In this document: positions 25,049 to 32,592 of the stretch, piece after piece | Numbering within the stretch: the stretch's first letter is position 1 | How the letters are laid out: each line of letters begins with the position of its first letter | DNA from: JACDQM01 sp044373315 | GTDB taxonomy: Bacteria; Pseudomonadota; Gammaproteobacteria; Burkholderiales; Burkholderiaceae_C | Assembly (NCBI RefSeq): GCF_044373315.1 | Contig: NZ_JBILQK010000029.1 | Location: 1-43,056, forward strand | Direction of reading: 5' to 3' | DNA: 43,056 nucleotides | Position numbers and translations under genes: made by a program | The notes under the pieces: model-generated | The model's database searches: none | Seen by the model: the letters and a program-made list of their open reading frames with translations, nothing else | What the model was told of the DNA's origin: nothing

Positions 25049-26296
25049 ATGGACAAGCCCCTCAACATCCTGATCGCCGGCGGCGGCATTGGCGGGTTGA
25101 CGGCCGCACTGGCCTTGCACGCCAAGGGCCACCGGGTAACGGTGTGCGAAGCGACCGCCGAGCTCAAGCCGCTGGGCGTGGGCATCAATCTGCTGCCTCA
25201 TGCGGTGGCGGTTCTGGACACGCTGGGCCTGCTGCCGGCACTGCGCGCGATGGCGGTGGAGACCTCGGCCCTGGTGTTCGCCAACCGGCATGGCCAGGAG
25301 ATCTACCGCGACCCGCGCGGCCTGGATGGCGGCTACAGCCATCCGCAGCTGAGCATCCACCGCGGCCAGCTGCAGCTCAAGCTGTGGGACGAGGCCTTGG
25401 CGCGGCTGGGCGCCGAACAGATGCATACCGGCGAACGCCTGCTCAGCGCGCGCATGGTGGGCAACCAGGTCATTGCGCAGTTCCAGCATGCCGACGACAG
25501 CAGTGGCGAGCGCAGCGCCGACGTGCTGATCGGCGCCGACGGCATCCACTCGGCGCTGCGCCGCCAGTTCTACCCCGACGAGGGCGCACCGCGCTGGAAC
25601 GGCATGATGATGTGGCGCGGCACCAGCATCGCCAAGCCCTTCCTCGATGGCCGCACCATGGTGCAGGCCGGCCACCGGCTCGCCAAGTTTGTCGTCTACC
25701 CGATCGCGCCACCCGCGGCCGACGGCACGCAGCTGGTCAACTGGATCTGCGACCGCCGCCTGCGCGAGGACGGCATCGGCGGCGGCCTCAGCGCACCCAG
25801 CCGCGAGGACTGGAGCAAGCCCGGCCAGCTCGCCGACCTACTGCCCACCTTCGGCAGTTGGCACTTCCCGTGGCTGGACGTACCGGGACTGATTCAGCAG
25901 GCCACGCAATTGCTTGAATGGCCGATGGTCGACCGCGACCCGCTGCCGCGCTGGAGCCACGGCTGCATCACGCTGCTGGGAGACGCGGCGCACCCGATGT
26001 ACCCGATCGGCTCCAACGGCGCAACCCAAGCCATCCTCGACGCGCAGTGCCTGGCAGAGCAGCTCGGCGCGGGCGAGAGCATCGAAGCCGCCCTGAGGGC
26101 CTATGAATCAGAACGCCTGCCCATCTGCGCCAGGATCGTCGAGATGAACCGCCAGGAGGGGCTGGACGCGATCCTTGATCTGGTCGAACAACGCGCCCCG
26201 GCCGGCTTTGAGCGACTGGCCGATGTCATCGATCCGGCCGAGATCGATACCCTGGTGCGCCAGTACAAGGCCGCGGCCGGACACCGACAGCAGTGA
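25049..26296 (+). CDS. FAD-dependent aromatic monooxygenase (PhzS / salicylate hydroxylase-like)
   Basis: A 415-residue class A flavoprotein monooxygenase. The FAD ADP-binding loop is ILIAGGGIGGLTAALALHAK at residues 8-27, ending in the acidic CEA. The second FAD motif is LLGDAAHPMYPIGSNGATQA near residue 310, and the DG motif is VLIGADGIHSALRRQF. The MYPxGSNGA form resembles PhzS and related flavin-dependent oxidoreductases more than classic phenol hydroxylases. Start ATG at 25049 follows GGAGA. The upstream frame crosses the operator and is rejected. Divergent from MarR. Substrate is probably a substituted aromatic, not determined. Confidence 0.92.
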   Translation: MDKPLNILIAGGGIGGLTAALALHAKGHRVTVCEATAELKPLGVGINLLPHAVAVLDTLGLLPALRAMAVETSALVFANRHGQEIYRDPRGLDGGYSHPQLSIHRGQLQLKLWDEALARLGAEQMHTGERLLSARMVGNQVIAQFQHADDSSGERSADVLIGADGIHSALRRQFYPDEGAPRWNGMMMWRGTSIAKPFLDGRTMVQAGHRLAKFVVYPIAPPAADGTQLVNWICDRRLREDGIGGGLSAPSREDWSKPGQLADLLPTFGSWHFPWLDVPGLIQQATQLLEWPMVDRDPLPRWSHGCITLLGDAAHPMYPIGSNGATQAILDAQCLAEQLGAGESIEAALRAYESERLPICARIVEMNRQEGLDAILDLVEQRAPAGFERLADVIDPAEIDTLVRQYKAAAGHRQQ

Positions 26297-26455
26297 CGCC
26301 GCGTACATTCGTCCACAGTCAGGCGATACTGAGCCACGGCCTACCCGGTTTAGGGGACATGAGCGGCCTCAGCTTGTCAGGGCTTCAGCCGAAGACCCAG
26401 ACGATGAAGCTGCACATGCGACCTTCTCTCCTGCTCAAAACCCGCTGTCGCGGCA

Positions 26456-27475
26456 ATGCCGATGTGGAATACCCTGCGCCGTCTGATTCAACGCCCCACT
26501 GAACCTTTACCGCCTGCTGCCAGTGAGCCTGACCGAGCCCTGCGACAGGCACCCACAGGCGCGCCGGCGCAGACGGCGCCGCATGTGGCGGACACCCATG
26601 AGACAGGGCTGGACTTGCGCTTCAGCACCTGGCTGCTCGACCTCCCCTGCGGCGACCCCAACGCCCACATGAGCGCGGCCGAACAGCGCGTGCTGGCCCA
26701 GTTGGACGCTCTGATGGGTGCCCCCTCGGCATCACCTATGGTGCCGCGGCTGCCGGCCGCGCTGCCGCGCCTGATGGCCCTGGTCCGTCGCGAGGATGTG
26801 TCGGCCCGGGACTTGGCCGAGCATCTCGCGGCCGACCCGGCCCTGGTGGGAGAGCTGGTGCGTCTGGCCAACTCGCCTCGCTACCGGCCAAGCCGCGAGA
26901 TCAGCAGCCTGGAGCAAGCCGTCCAGGTGCTGGGCCAGGACGGCCTCAGCCAGCTGGTCAGCCGCGCAATGCTGGGACCGGTGTTCAGCGCCCAGCCGGG
27001 CCGCTTCGGCCGCGAGGCGACAAGCCGCCTCTGGGAGCTGGCCGACCGCTGCGCCCACGGGGGCGCCTTTCTGCGGCAAGCCCATGAGGACAGATTCGAT
27101 GCCTATCTGGCCGGCATGGCTGCCCAGACCGGCCTGCTAGCCGCTCTGCGGGTGCTGGAGCAGCAGCAGCGGCAAGCCCCGACCGCATCGGCAAGCCCGG
27201 ACTTCCACGCTGGCCTGGCCGAACGCGCAGCCCGCTTGTCGGCCCGCATCGCGCGTGACTGGGCCTTTCCGGCCGATGCGATCCAAGCCCTGGAACTTCG
27301 CGCGAGCCATGCCCCGGCACTGACCGGCGGCCTGGCCGCTGCCGTGATGGCCGCCGAGCGCAGTGCCAAACGACAACTGCTGGGGCTGCCAGCCGAATCG
27401 CTGCCGGCTGAAGACGAAGCCGCCTGCCTGGGAGAGTTGCAGCGGCTCTTCGGCGGCGGCGAGAAGCCCGCCTGA
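26456..27475 (+). CDS. HDOD domain protein
   Basis: A 339-residue protein with a disordered N terminus rich in Pro and Ala (~1-50). An HDOD domain then covers roughly residues 95-290. Visible marks are PRLPAALPRLMALVRREDVS, LAADPALVGELVRLANSPRY and SSLEQAVQVLGQDGLSQLVS, the usual start of HDOD. The HD metal pair is absent, as normal for HDOD. Such proteins take part in signalling, often with cyclic di-GMP, motility or stress. No partner domain is fused. The start is at ATG 26456 or the ATG two codons on. It follows the monooxygenase by 159 bp in which I see no clear element. Confidence 0.88.
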   Translation: MPMWNTLRRLIQRPTEPLPPAASEPDRALRQAPTGAPAQTAPHVADTHETGLDLRFSTWLLDLPCGDPNAHMSAAEQRVLAQLDALMGAPSASPMVPRLPAALPRLMALVRREDVSARDLAEHLAADPALVGELVRLANSPRYRPSREISSLEQAVQVLGQDGLSQLVSRAMLGPVFSAQPGRFGREATSRLWELADRCAHGGAFLRQAHEDRFDAYLAGMAAQTGLLAALRVLEQQQRQAPTASASPDFHAGLAERAARLSARIARDWAFPADAIQALELRASHAPALTGGLAAAVMAAERSAKRQLLGLPAESLPAEDEAACLGELQRLFGGGEKPA

Positions 27476-27539
27476 CGCTTCTGAAAAGTTGGACTCTTAG
27501 ATCGCATCGCTCTGCTTTTACAAGCTCCCACAAGGAGCC

Positions 27540-27992
27540 ATGATGTCGTCCAGAGCAATTGACTTGGAGTTCTCGATCATGTGGCAGGGTTTGATTTGGG
27601 GTGTGACCGCTGGCCTGATACTGCTGTGGTCAGCCTGCACCTGGGCGCTATCAGCCGTGCTGGAATGGGCTGCCGGACTGGCTGGCGCGCAAGCGGGCGG
27701 CGCCGCCGGCACGGTGGGCGAGGCTGCACGCCAGGCCGCCGAACTGAAGCTGCCGCCCTGGCTCGAAACCTGGATGCCGAGCGCCGCGTTGAAGGACTGG
27801 AGCGCGCTGATCGAGTCGCTTGCGCCCTGGATTGAAAGCCTGCTGGGCGCGATGCCCGCCGTGGCCGGATGGATCACGCCGCTGATCTGGGTGGTCTGGA
27901 CGCTGGGCACGGGCGCCCTGCTGCTGCTGGCCTTGGGTGCCTCGCTGCTGCTGCGCCAGAAGAACCGGCTGCGCGCGCCTCAGGCCGCCTGA
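27540..27992 (+). CDS. Small membrane protein of unknown function
   Basis: I do not recognise this family. A 150-residue protein with an N-terminal hydrophobic helix (MWQGLIWGVTAGLILLWSAC) and an Ala/Gly-rich stretch (GLAGAQAGGAAGTVGEAARQ). A Trp-containing amphipathic middle (LKLPPWLETWMPSAALKDWS) follows, and then two C-terminal membrane helices (GWITPLIWVVWTLGTGALLL) ending in RQKNR. AAGGAG lies just before tandem ATGs at 27540 and 27543; a third ATG at 27579 has its own GGAG and would drop 13 residues. Its last 13 bp overlap the convergent gshB stop. It could form an operon with the HDOD gene 64 bp upstream. Confidence 0.78.
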   Translation: MMSSRAIDLEFSIMWQGLIWGVTAGLILLWSACTWALSAVLEWAAGLAGAQAGGAAGTVGEAARQAAELKLPPWLETWMPSAALKDWSALIESLAPWIESLLGAMPAVAGWITPLIWVVWTLGTGALLLLALGASLLLRQKNRLRAPQAA

Positions 27993-28936
27993 TTCAGCGC
28001 GGCTTCCAGCGCGTCGACAAACATCTTGGCGACGTCGAAGCCGCTCTGGTTCGTGATCTCCTGAAAGCCGGTCGGGCTGGTGACGTTGATCTCGGTGAGG
28101 CTGTCACCGATAACGTCCAGGCCCACCAGCAAGAGGCCCCGTGCGGCCAGGATCGGGCCGAGGGTTTCGGCAATCTCGCGATCGCGCGCACTGATCGGCT
28201 GGGCCACGCCCTTGCCGCCGGCGGCAAGATTGCCGCGGATCTCGCTGCCTTGCGGAATGCGCGCCAGGCAGAAAGGCACGACCTGCCCCCCGATCAGCAG
28301 CACGCGCTTGTCACCGTCCTTGATGGCGGGCAGGTAGCGCTGCACCATCACCGTCTCGGCGCCGTCCTTGTTGAGGGTCTCGATGATGGAGCCCAGGTTC
28401 ATGCCGTCCGGGCCGACCCGGAAGATGCCCATTCCACCCATGCCGTCCAGCGGCTTCAGGATGATGTCCTGGTGCTCGGCGTGGAAGGCGCGGATGGCTG
28501 CATCGCTGCGCGTCACCAACGTCGGGCCAATGAACTGCGGGAACTCCAGGATCGCCAGCTTCTCCGGATGGTTGCGCAGCGCCGCCGGCTTGTTGAACAC
28601 CCGCGCGCCCTCGCGCTCGGCCTGCCCCAGCAGGTGGGTGGCGTAGAAGTACTCACTGTCAAACGGCGGGTCCTTGCGCATCACCACGGCGTCGGTCTCG
28701 GCCAGCGCCAGCTCGGCCGTGCTGACGACGTTGAACCAGGCCTTGGCATCGCCGGTCAGCGTGATCGCGCGCGCTTGGCGGGCGACCACCCGCCCCCCCG
28801 AGTGCCACACCAGGTCCTGCGGCTCGCAGGACCAGATCTGATGGCCGCGCCGCGCCGCCTCGCGCATCATCGAAAAGGTGGTGTCCTTGTAGGTCTTGAA
28901 GGACTCCAGCGGGTCGGCAACGAACAAGAGAATCAT
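27980..28936 (-). CDS. gshB: Glutathione synthetase
   Basis: The second enzyme of glutathione synthesis joins gamma-glutamylcysteine and glycine with ATP. 318 residues, full length. N-terminal domain MILLFVADPLESFKTYKDTT; MRKDPPFDSEYFYATHLL is a family hallmark. The ATP-grasp region contains ILKPLDGMGGMGIFRV, VMVQRYLPAIKDGDKRVLLI and the glutathione-binding loop AAGGKGVAQPIS. The C-terminal metal site is INVTSPTGFQEI. It is a cytoplasmic enzyme acting as a tetramer in the family. In this window it lies about 11.6 kb from gshA. Confidence 0.98.
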   Translation of the reverse strand: MILLFVADPLESFKTYKDTTFSMMREAARRGHQIWSCEPQDLVWHSGGRVVARQARAITLTGDAKAWFNVVSTAELALAETDAVVMRKDPPFDSEYFYATHLLGQAEREGARVFNKPAALRNHPEKLAILEFPQFIGPTLVTRSDAAIRAFHAEHQDIILKPLDGMGGMGIFRVGPDGMNLGSIIETLNKDGAETVMVQRYLPAIKDGDKRVLLIGGQVVPFCLARIPQGSEIRGNLAAGGKGVAQPISARDREIAETLGPILAARGLLLVGLDVIGDSLTEINVTSPTGFQEITNQSGFDVAKMFVDALEAALNQAA

Positions 28937-29061
28937 GGCGGAGCTCTTTCAGAAAACAGCGGAGCGCAGTGTTGCACGAGTGGCGCCGCGCTGCTGGCAG
29001 GCGGCCAAGCCTTCAATTGGCATCATGCGGTCCGCAGGGACCTCACTCACTCAGTTCCACT

Positions 29062-29379
29062 TCAGGCCTCGCTGGCCTCGGCACCCGGTGCACGTGGCAC
29101 AAAGCGGCGCTGCGCCGGCTTGGCCAGCAGTTCCAGGTAGAAGGCCGGCGCACCCGCCGCCGCCGCCTCGTTGATGCGATCGATGAAGGCGCCGACATGG
29201 ATCACCTCGGCCTCCTCCTCGCTGAGGCCGAAGCGGCAGTCGAAGTCCCAGAAGTCCATCTGTGCCGGCAGGGGCTTGCGACGTTCGCGCTTCAGGTACT
29301 GCCGGATCTCGTGCTTGATGGCCTCGAGCAGGCGCTCGGGGTTCTTGCCCTCGACCTGGAGTTGGAACGTCTTCTTCAT
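29062..29379 (-). CDS. DUF6172 family protein
   Basis: A 105-residue protein starting MKKTFQLQVEGKNPERLLEA, then IKHEIRQYLKRERRKPLPAQ and MDFWDFDCRFGLSEEEAEVI. This pattern is a conserved proteobacterial family of unknown function (DUF6172, recognised from memory). It has a basic N-terminal half, a highly conserved aromatic centre (FWDFDCRFG), and an Ala-rich C terminus. No membrane segment or signal peptide. It is upstream of gshB on the same strand with 125 bp between, in which I see nothing definite. Confidence 0.82.
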   Translation of the reverse strand: MKKTFQLQVEGKNPERLLEAIKHEIRQYLKRERRKPLPAQMDFWDFDCRFGLSEEEAEVIHVGAFIDRINEAAAAGAPAFYLELLAKPAQRRFVPRAPGAEASEA

Positions 29380-29419
29380 GGCTGACCTTGCTGATGCGCG
29401 TGCGCGAATGGGCCAGGGA

Positions 29420-30610
29420 TTATCCCTTGGCCCGGTCTGCCCCGCCCCAGCGCGCCACCAGCAAGGCAGAACTGCCGGCCACCACGCCCCAGAAGGCCGA
29501 ACCGATGCCCAGCAGGGTCAGCCCCGAGAGCGTGACAAGAAAGGTCAGGATCGCGGCGTCTCGATGCTGCTCATCCTTCAGCGCCGCGGCCAGGCCGCCA
29601 GCGATGGTCCCGAGCAGGGCAAGACCTGCCACCGCGGCCACCAGCTCGCGCGGGAAAGCGGTCAGCAGGCCCACCACCGCGCCGCCGGCCAGGCCGATGG
29701 CAATGTAGAAAACGCCTGCCGCCACCGCGGCCGTGTAGCGCCGCGCCGGGTCTTCATGCGCCTCGCGGCCCATGCAGATCGCCGCGGTGATCGCCGCCAG
29801 ATTGAAGGCATAGCCGCCAAACGGCGCCAGCAGCAGCGAGGCCAGACCGGTGGCGCTGATACTGGCTGAGATCGGCGTCTGGTAGCCCGAGGCCCGCTGT
29901 GCCGCCACGCCCGGCAGGTTCTGCGAGGCCATGGTCACCAGGAACAGCGGCAAGCCCACGCCGATGACAGCGGCCAGGCTGAAGCTCGGCGTGGTCCAGA
30001 CAGGCAGCGCCCAAGCCCAGTCCACCGCGCCCAGCTGCAGCCGGCCCTGCAGCGCCGCCACGACGACACCCGCCGCCAGCACCGCCGGCACTGCATAGCG
30101 CGGAAAGAAGCGCTTGCCCAGCAGATAGGCCGCCGCCATCGCCAGAACCATCAGCGGCGCGCTTTTAACCGTCAGCACCGCATCCAGCCCGAAGCGCGCC
30201 AACACGCCAGCCAGCAGGGCCGCGGCCAGCGCCATCGGGATGCGATCCATCAAGCGCTCGAACCAGCGCGTCACACCGAACAGCAGGATCAGCGCCGCGC
30301 AGACGATAAAGGCGCCAATGCCCTCGGCCATGCTCAGGCCCGAGCTGGCGGCGATCAACGCCGCGCCGGGCGTGGACCAGGCAGTCAGCACAGGCTGGCG
30401 CGTCCATAGCGACAAGCCAAGACTGGTGATGCCCATGCCCAAACCCAAGGCCCAGATCCAGGAGCTGGTCTGCGCTGGCGTTGCGCCTAGGGCTTGAGCA
30501 GCCTGAAACACGATGGCCACCGAGCTGGTGAAACCGACCAGTACGGCGACGAAGCCGGCCACCGCGGCCGACAGCGACAGGTCTTTGAGCAGAGGAAAGC
30601 GGGAAACCAT
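29420..30610 (-). CDS. BenE family benzoate/H+ symporter-like transporter
   Basis: A 396-residue inner-membrane protein with about 12 hydrophobic helices. The start MVSRFPLLKDLSLSAAVAGF and LVGFTSSVAIVFQAAQALGA are typical of BenE, as are WSTPGAALIAASSGLSMAEG, FLVTMASQNLPGVAAQRASG and the C-terminal GLTLLGIGSAFWGVVAGSSA. BenE proteins are described as benzoate/proton symporters, but many homologues lie away from benzoate genes and their substrate is untested. The ATG at 30610 was chosen; the open frame upstream to 30742 is polar and not conserved-looking. The name benE is not assigned because no ben genes are here. Confidence 0.9.
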   Translation of the reverse strand: MVSRFPLLKDLSLSAAVAGFVAVLVGFTSSVAIVFQAAQALGATPAQTSSWIWALGLGMGITSLGLSLWTRQPVLTAWSTPGAALIAASSGLSMAEGIGAFIVCAALILLFGVTRWFERLMDRIPMALAAALLAGVLARFGLDAVLTVKSAPLMVLAMAAAYLLGKRFFPRYAVPAVLAAGVVVAALQGRLQLGAVDWAWALPVWTTPSFSLAAVIGVGLPLFLVTMASQNLPGVAAQRASGYQTPISASISATGLASLLLAPFGGYAFNLAAITAAICMGREAHEDPARRYTAAVAAGVFYIAIGLAGGAVVGLLTAFPRELVAAVAGLALLGTIAGGLAAALKDEQHRDAAILTFLVTLSGLTLLGIGSAFWGVVAGSSALLVARWGGADRAKG

Positions 30611-30784
30611 GGCGGCAGCATAGCCGCCAAGCCGGGCGCCGGCGGGCAGCCCTGGGCAACCCTGAATCCATGCTGCAACCACCCTGCTCAGCAACACAAC
30701 ACCCGTGTCGGCAAGCTTTACAAACAGCCGCCCTCCGTCCATGAAAGCCCGGTTATCCCCATGAAATTCAACAACTTAAGAAAC

Positions 30785-30800
30785 TGGCACAGATCTAGCT
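30785..30800 (+). promoter_or_regulatory. Sigma-54-like -24/-12 promoter of the PEP-CTERM gene
   Basis: TGGCACAGATCTAGCT matches the sigma-54 consensus TGGCACGNNNNTTGCW at all positions but two, with the required GG and GC exactly ten bases apart. It lies about 54 bp before the ATG of the PEP-CTERM protein in a 243-bp divergent gap. PEP-CTERM genes of several beta-proteobacteria are known to be driven by RpoN with the PrsK/PrsR two-component system. No activator site was recognised upstream. Match is seen; usage is inferred. Confidence 0.72.
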
Positions 30801-30853
30801 TTACTTCCCCGGCAAGCAATCAGCTTGTTCAAGACACACCAGAGGAAGACACC

Positions 30854-31636
30854 ATGCGCATCAAGAAAATTCTGGCCACCGCACTGTGCGCCGCCGGCCT
30901 GCTGGCCACCCAACAAGCCTCCGCCACCGCCGTCGGCATGGAGCTGATGCTGCTGGTCGATGTGTCGGGCAGCGTCAACTCCACTGAATACAACCTGCAA
31001 AAGACGGGTTATGTGCAGGCCTTCCAGAGCGCTGCCGTGCAGAACGCCATCCTGGGCAGCCAGCGCGGCAAGATTGCCGTGACCTATATCGAATGGTCGG
31101 GTTCCAACCAGCAGTCCACCCGGGTCAACTGGTTCCTGATCGACAGCGTGGCCTCTGCCAACGCCTTCGCCAGCGCCTTGAATGGCGTCACCCGCGCTTA
31201 CCAAGGCTCCACCGCTCTTCAGGACGCGATCGGCAAGTCCTACAGCCTGTTTGGTGATGAAGTGGGCGGTGTGGACAACGGCTTCCAATCCCTGCGTCAG
31301 GTGATCGATGTCTCCGGTGACGGTCCGGACAACGACAGCGACCTCTACCTGCGTACCGGCGGTGGTCGCGACACCGCTCTGCTCGCCGGCGTGGACGTGA
31401 TCAATGGCCTGCCCATCGGCAACGAGGGCGGCGTCGTGAACGAATACAACCTGTATGTGAAGAGCGCCAACGGATTCATCGAACCGGCAGACTCGTTCAA
31501 TGATTTTTCCGCTGCGATCGAGCGCAAGCTGATTCGCGAAATCACGACCGAAGTGCCCGAGCCCGCATCGCTGGCCCTGGTGGGCATCGCGCTCGCCGGC
31601 GGACTGGCTTCGCGTCGTCGCGCCAAGAAGGCCTGA
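30854..31636 (+). CDS. DUF1194/VWA-like extracellular protein with PEP-CTERM sorting tail
   Basis: A 260-residue exported protein. The signal peptide is MRIKKILATALCAAGLLATQ, cut near ASATA. The body is a von Willebrand A-like DUF1194 domain with an intact MIDAS motif DVSGS (Asp36, Ser38, Ser40) in ELMLLVDVSGSVNS, plus VIDVSGDGPDND. The last ~28 residues are a PEP-CTERM signal: VPEP at ~234, a hydrophobic stretch and a final RRR cluster, recognised by exosortase. The ATG at 30854 follows GAGGA; the long upstream frame crosses the promoter and is rejected. Probable cell-surface or matrix protein binding a divalent metal. Confidence 0.92.
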   Translation: MRIKKILATALCAAGLLATQQASATAVGMELMLLVDVSGSVNSTEYNLQKTGYVQAFQSAAVQNAILGSQRGKIAVTYIEWSGSNQQSTRVNWFLIDSVASANAFASALNGVTRAYQGSTALQDAIGKSYSLFGDEVGGVDNGFQSLRQVIDVSGDGPDNDSDLYLRTGGGRDTALLAGVDVINGLPIGNEGGVVNEYNLYVKSANGFIEPADSFNDFSAAIERKLIREITTEVPEPASLALVGIALAGGLASRRRAKKA

Positions 31637-31650
31637 TCGGCTTCCGGGCC

Positions 31651-31688
31651 CACCGGCTGGAGCAGGCAGCACTCTGCTTCAGCCGGTG
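31651..31688 (+). terminator. Strong hairpin after the PEP-CTERM gene
   Basis: CACCGGCTGGAGCAG at 31651-31665 pairs with CTGCTTCAGCCGGTG at 31674-31688 over 15 positions with one G-T wobble and an 8-nt loop. It begins 14 bp after the stop codon. No T tract follows, so it may be a weak terminator or a 3' RNA-stabilising structure. Confidence 0.6.
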
Positions 31689-31794
31689 ATTGAAGGTCAT
31701 CGGCCACCGCAGCCCCAGGAGCGAAATTCCCAGACTGCCCGGGAAACGCGCCAGAATGGCTTCGTGCGTCCGGCGCACGAAAGGATGGCCGCCC

Positions 31795-32559
31795 ATGTGC
31801 AGATTCCTGGCCTATCTGGGCCAGCCCATTTTTCTGGAAGACCTGGTGTGCAAGCCCAGGCATTCGCTGGTGCGCCAGTCCCTGAGGGCCGTCGAGGCCA
31901 AGACCGTCACCAACGGCGACGGCTTCGGCGTCGGTTGGTATGGCGAGCGCGAGACACCCGGCGTTTATCACGAGGTGATGCCGGCCTGGTCGGATGAGAA
32001 CCTGCTCTCGCTGTGTGCCAATGTGCGCTCGGGCCTGTTCTTCGCCCATGTGAGGGCTGCCACCGGCGGTGGCATCGCGCGGCAGAACTGCCACCCCTTC
32101 CACTACGGGCCCTATCTGTTCATCCATAACGGCCAGATCGGCGGCTATGCGCAGCTGCGCCGCGCGATGGAGGGAGCCCTGCCCGACCATCTCTACGAGC
32201 AAAGGCACGGCGCCACCGATTCGGAACTGCTGTTCCTGCTGATCGTGGCCGGACTGCAGCAGGGGCTGGACCCGCTCACCGCCGTGCGCACCGTCTTGCG
32301 CCAGACCGAGGACGCGATGCAGACCCGCGGCATTGCCGCGCCGCTGCGCTTTGCTGCGGCGCTGGCGGATGGGCAAAGGATCTGGGCCTTTCGCTATGCC
32401 AGCGATGACGCTGCGCCAACCCTGTACCTGAAACCCCAGCCGGGCGGCTGCGCCATTGCCTCAGAGCCGCTAGGCGACGACACCGAGGCCTGGTCGGCCA
32501 TCGGCCAGCGCCAGGTCATGCTGCTGAGCCAAGACAGGCACGAACTGCTGCCGATCTGA
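31795..32559 (+). CDS. Class II glutamine amidotransferase (EgtC/YafJ-like)
   Basis: A 254-residue N-terminal-nucleophile protein. It begins MCRFLAYLGQPIFLEDLVCK, so Cys2 becomes the catalytic N terminus after Met removal; this fixes the start at 31795. Other marks are NGDGFGVGWYGERETPGVYH, FFAHVRAATGGGIARQNCHP (substrate Arg and Asn/His positions) and FIHNGQIGGY. Fold and motifs match the YafJ/EgtC group, single-domain amidohydrolases that cleave gamma-glutamyl bonds. EgtC acts in ergothioneine synthesis, but no egt genes are present, so the substrate is unknown. Convergent with kup. Confidence 0.92.
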   Translation: MCRFLAYLGQPIFLEDLVCKPRHSLVRQSLRAVEAKTVTNGDGFGVGWYGERETPGVYHEVMPAWSDENLLSLCANVRSGLFFAHVRAATGGGIARQNCHPFHYGPYLFIHNGQIGGYAQLRRAMEGALPDHLYEQRHGATDSELLFLLIVAGLQQGLDPLTAVRTVLRQTEDAMQTRGIAAPLRFAAALADGQRIWAFRYASDDAAPTLYLKPQPGGCAIASEPLGDDTEAWSAIGQRQVMLLSQDRHELLPI

Positions 32560-32592
32560 GTCAGAGCCCTGCCGCGCAGCCTTGGCGCACGC

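Noticed and set aside
26297..26455. Possible terminator or promoter between the monooxygenase and HDOD genes
   Set aside because: No stable hairpin with a T tract and no convincing -35/-10 pair was found by eye.
30494..31636. 380-residue version of the PEP-CTERM protein
   Set aside because: The extension crosses the sigma-54-like promoter and the benE start region. The signal peptide begins at 30854.
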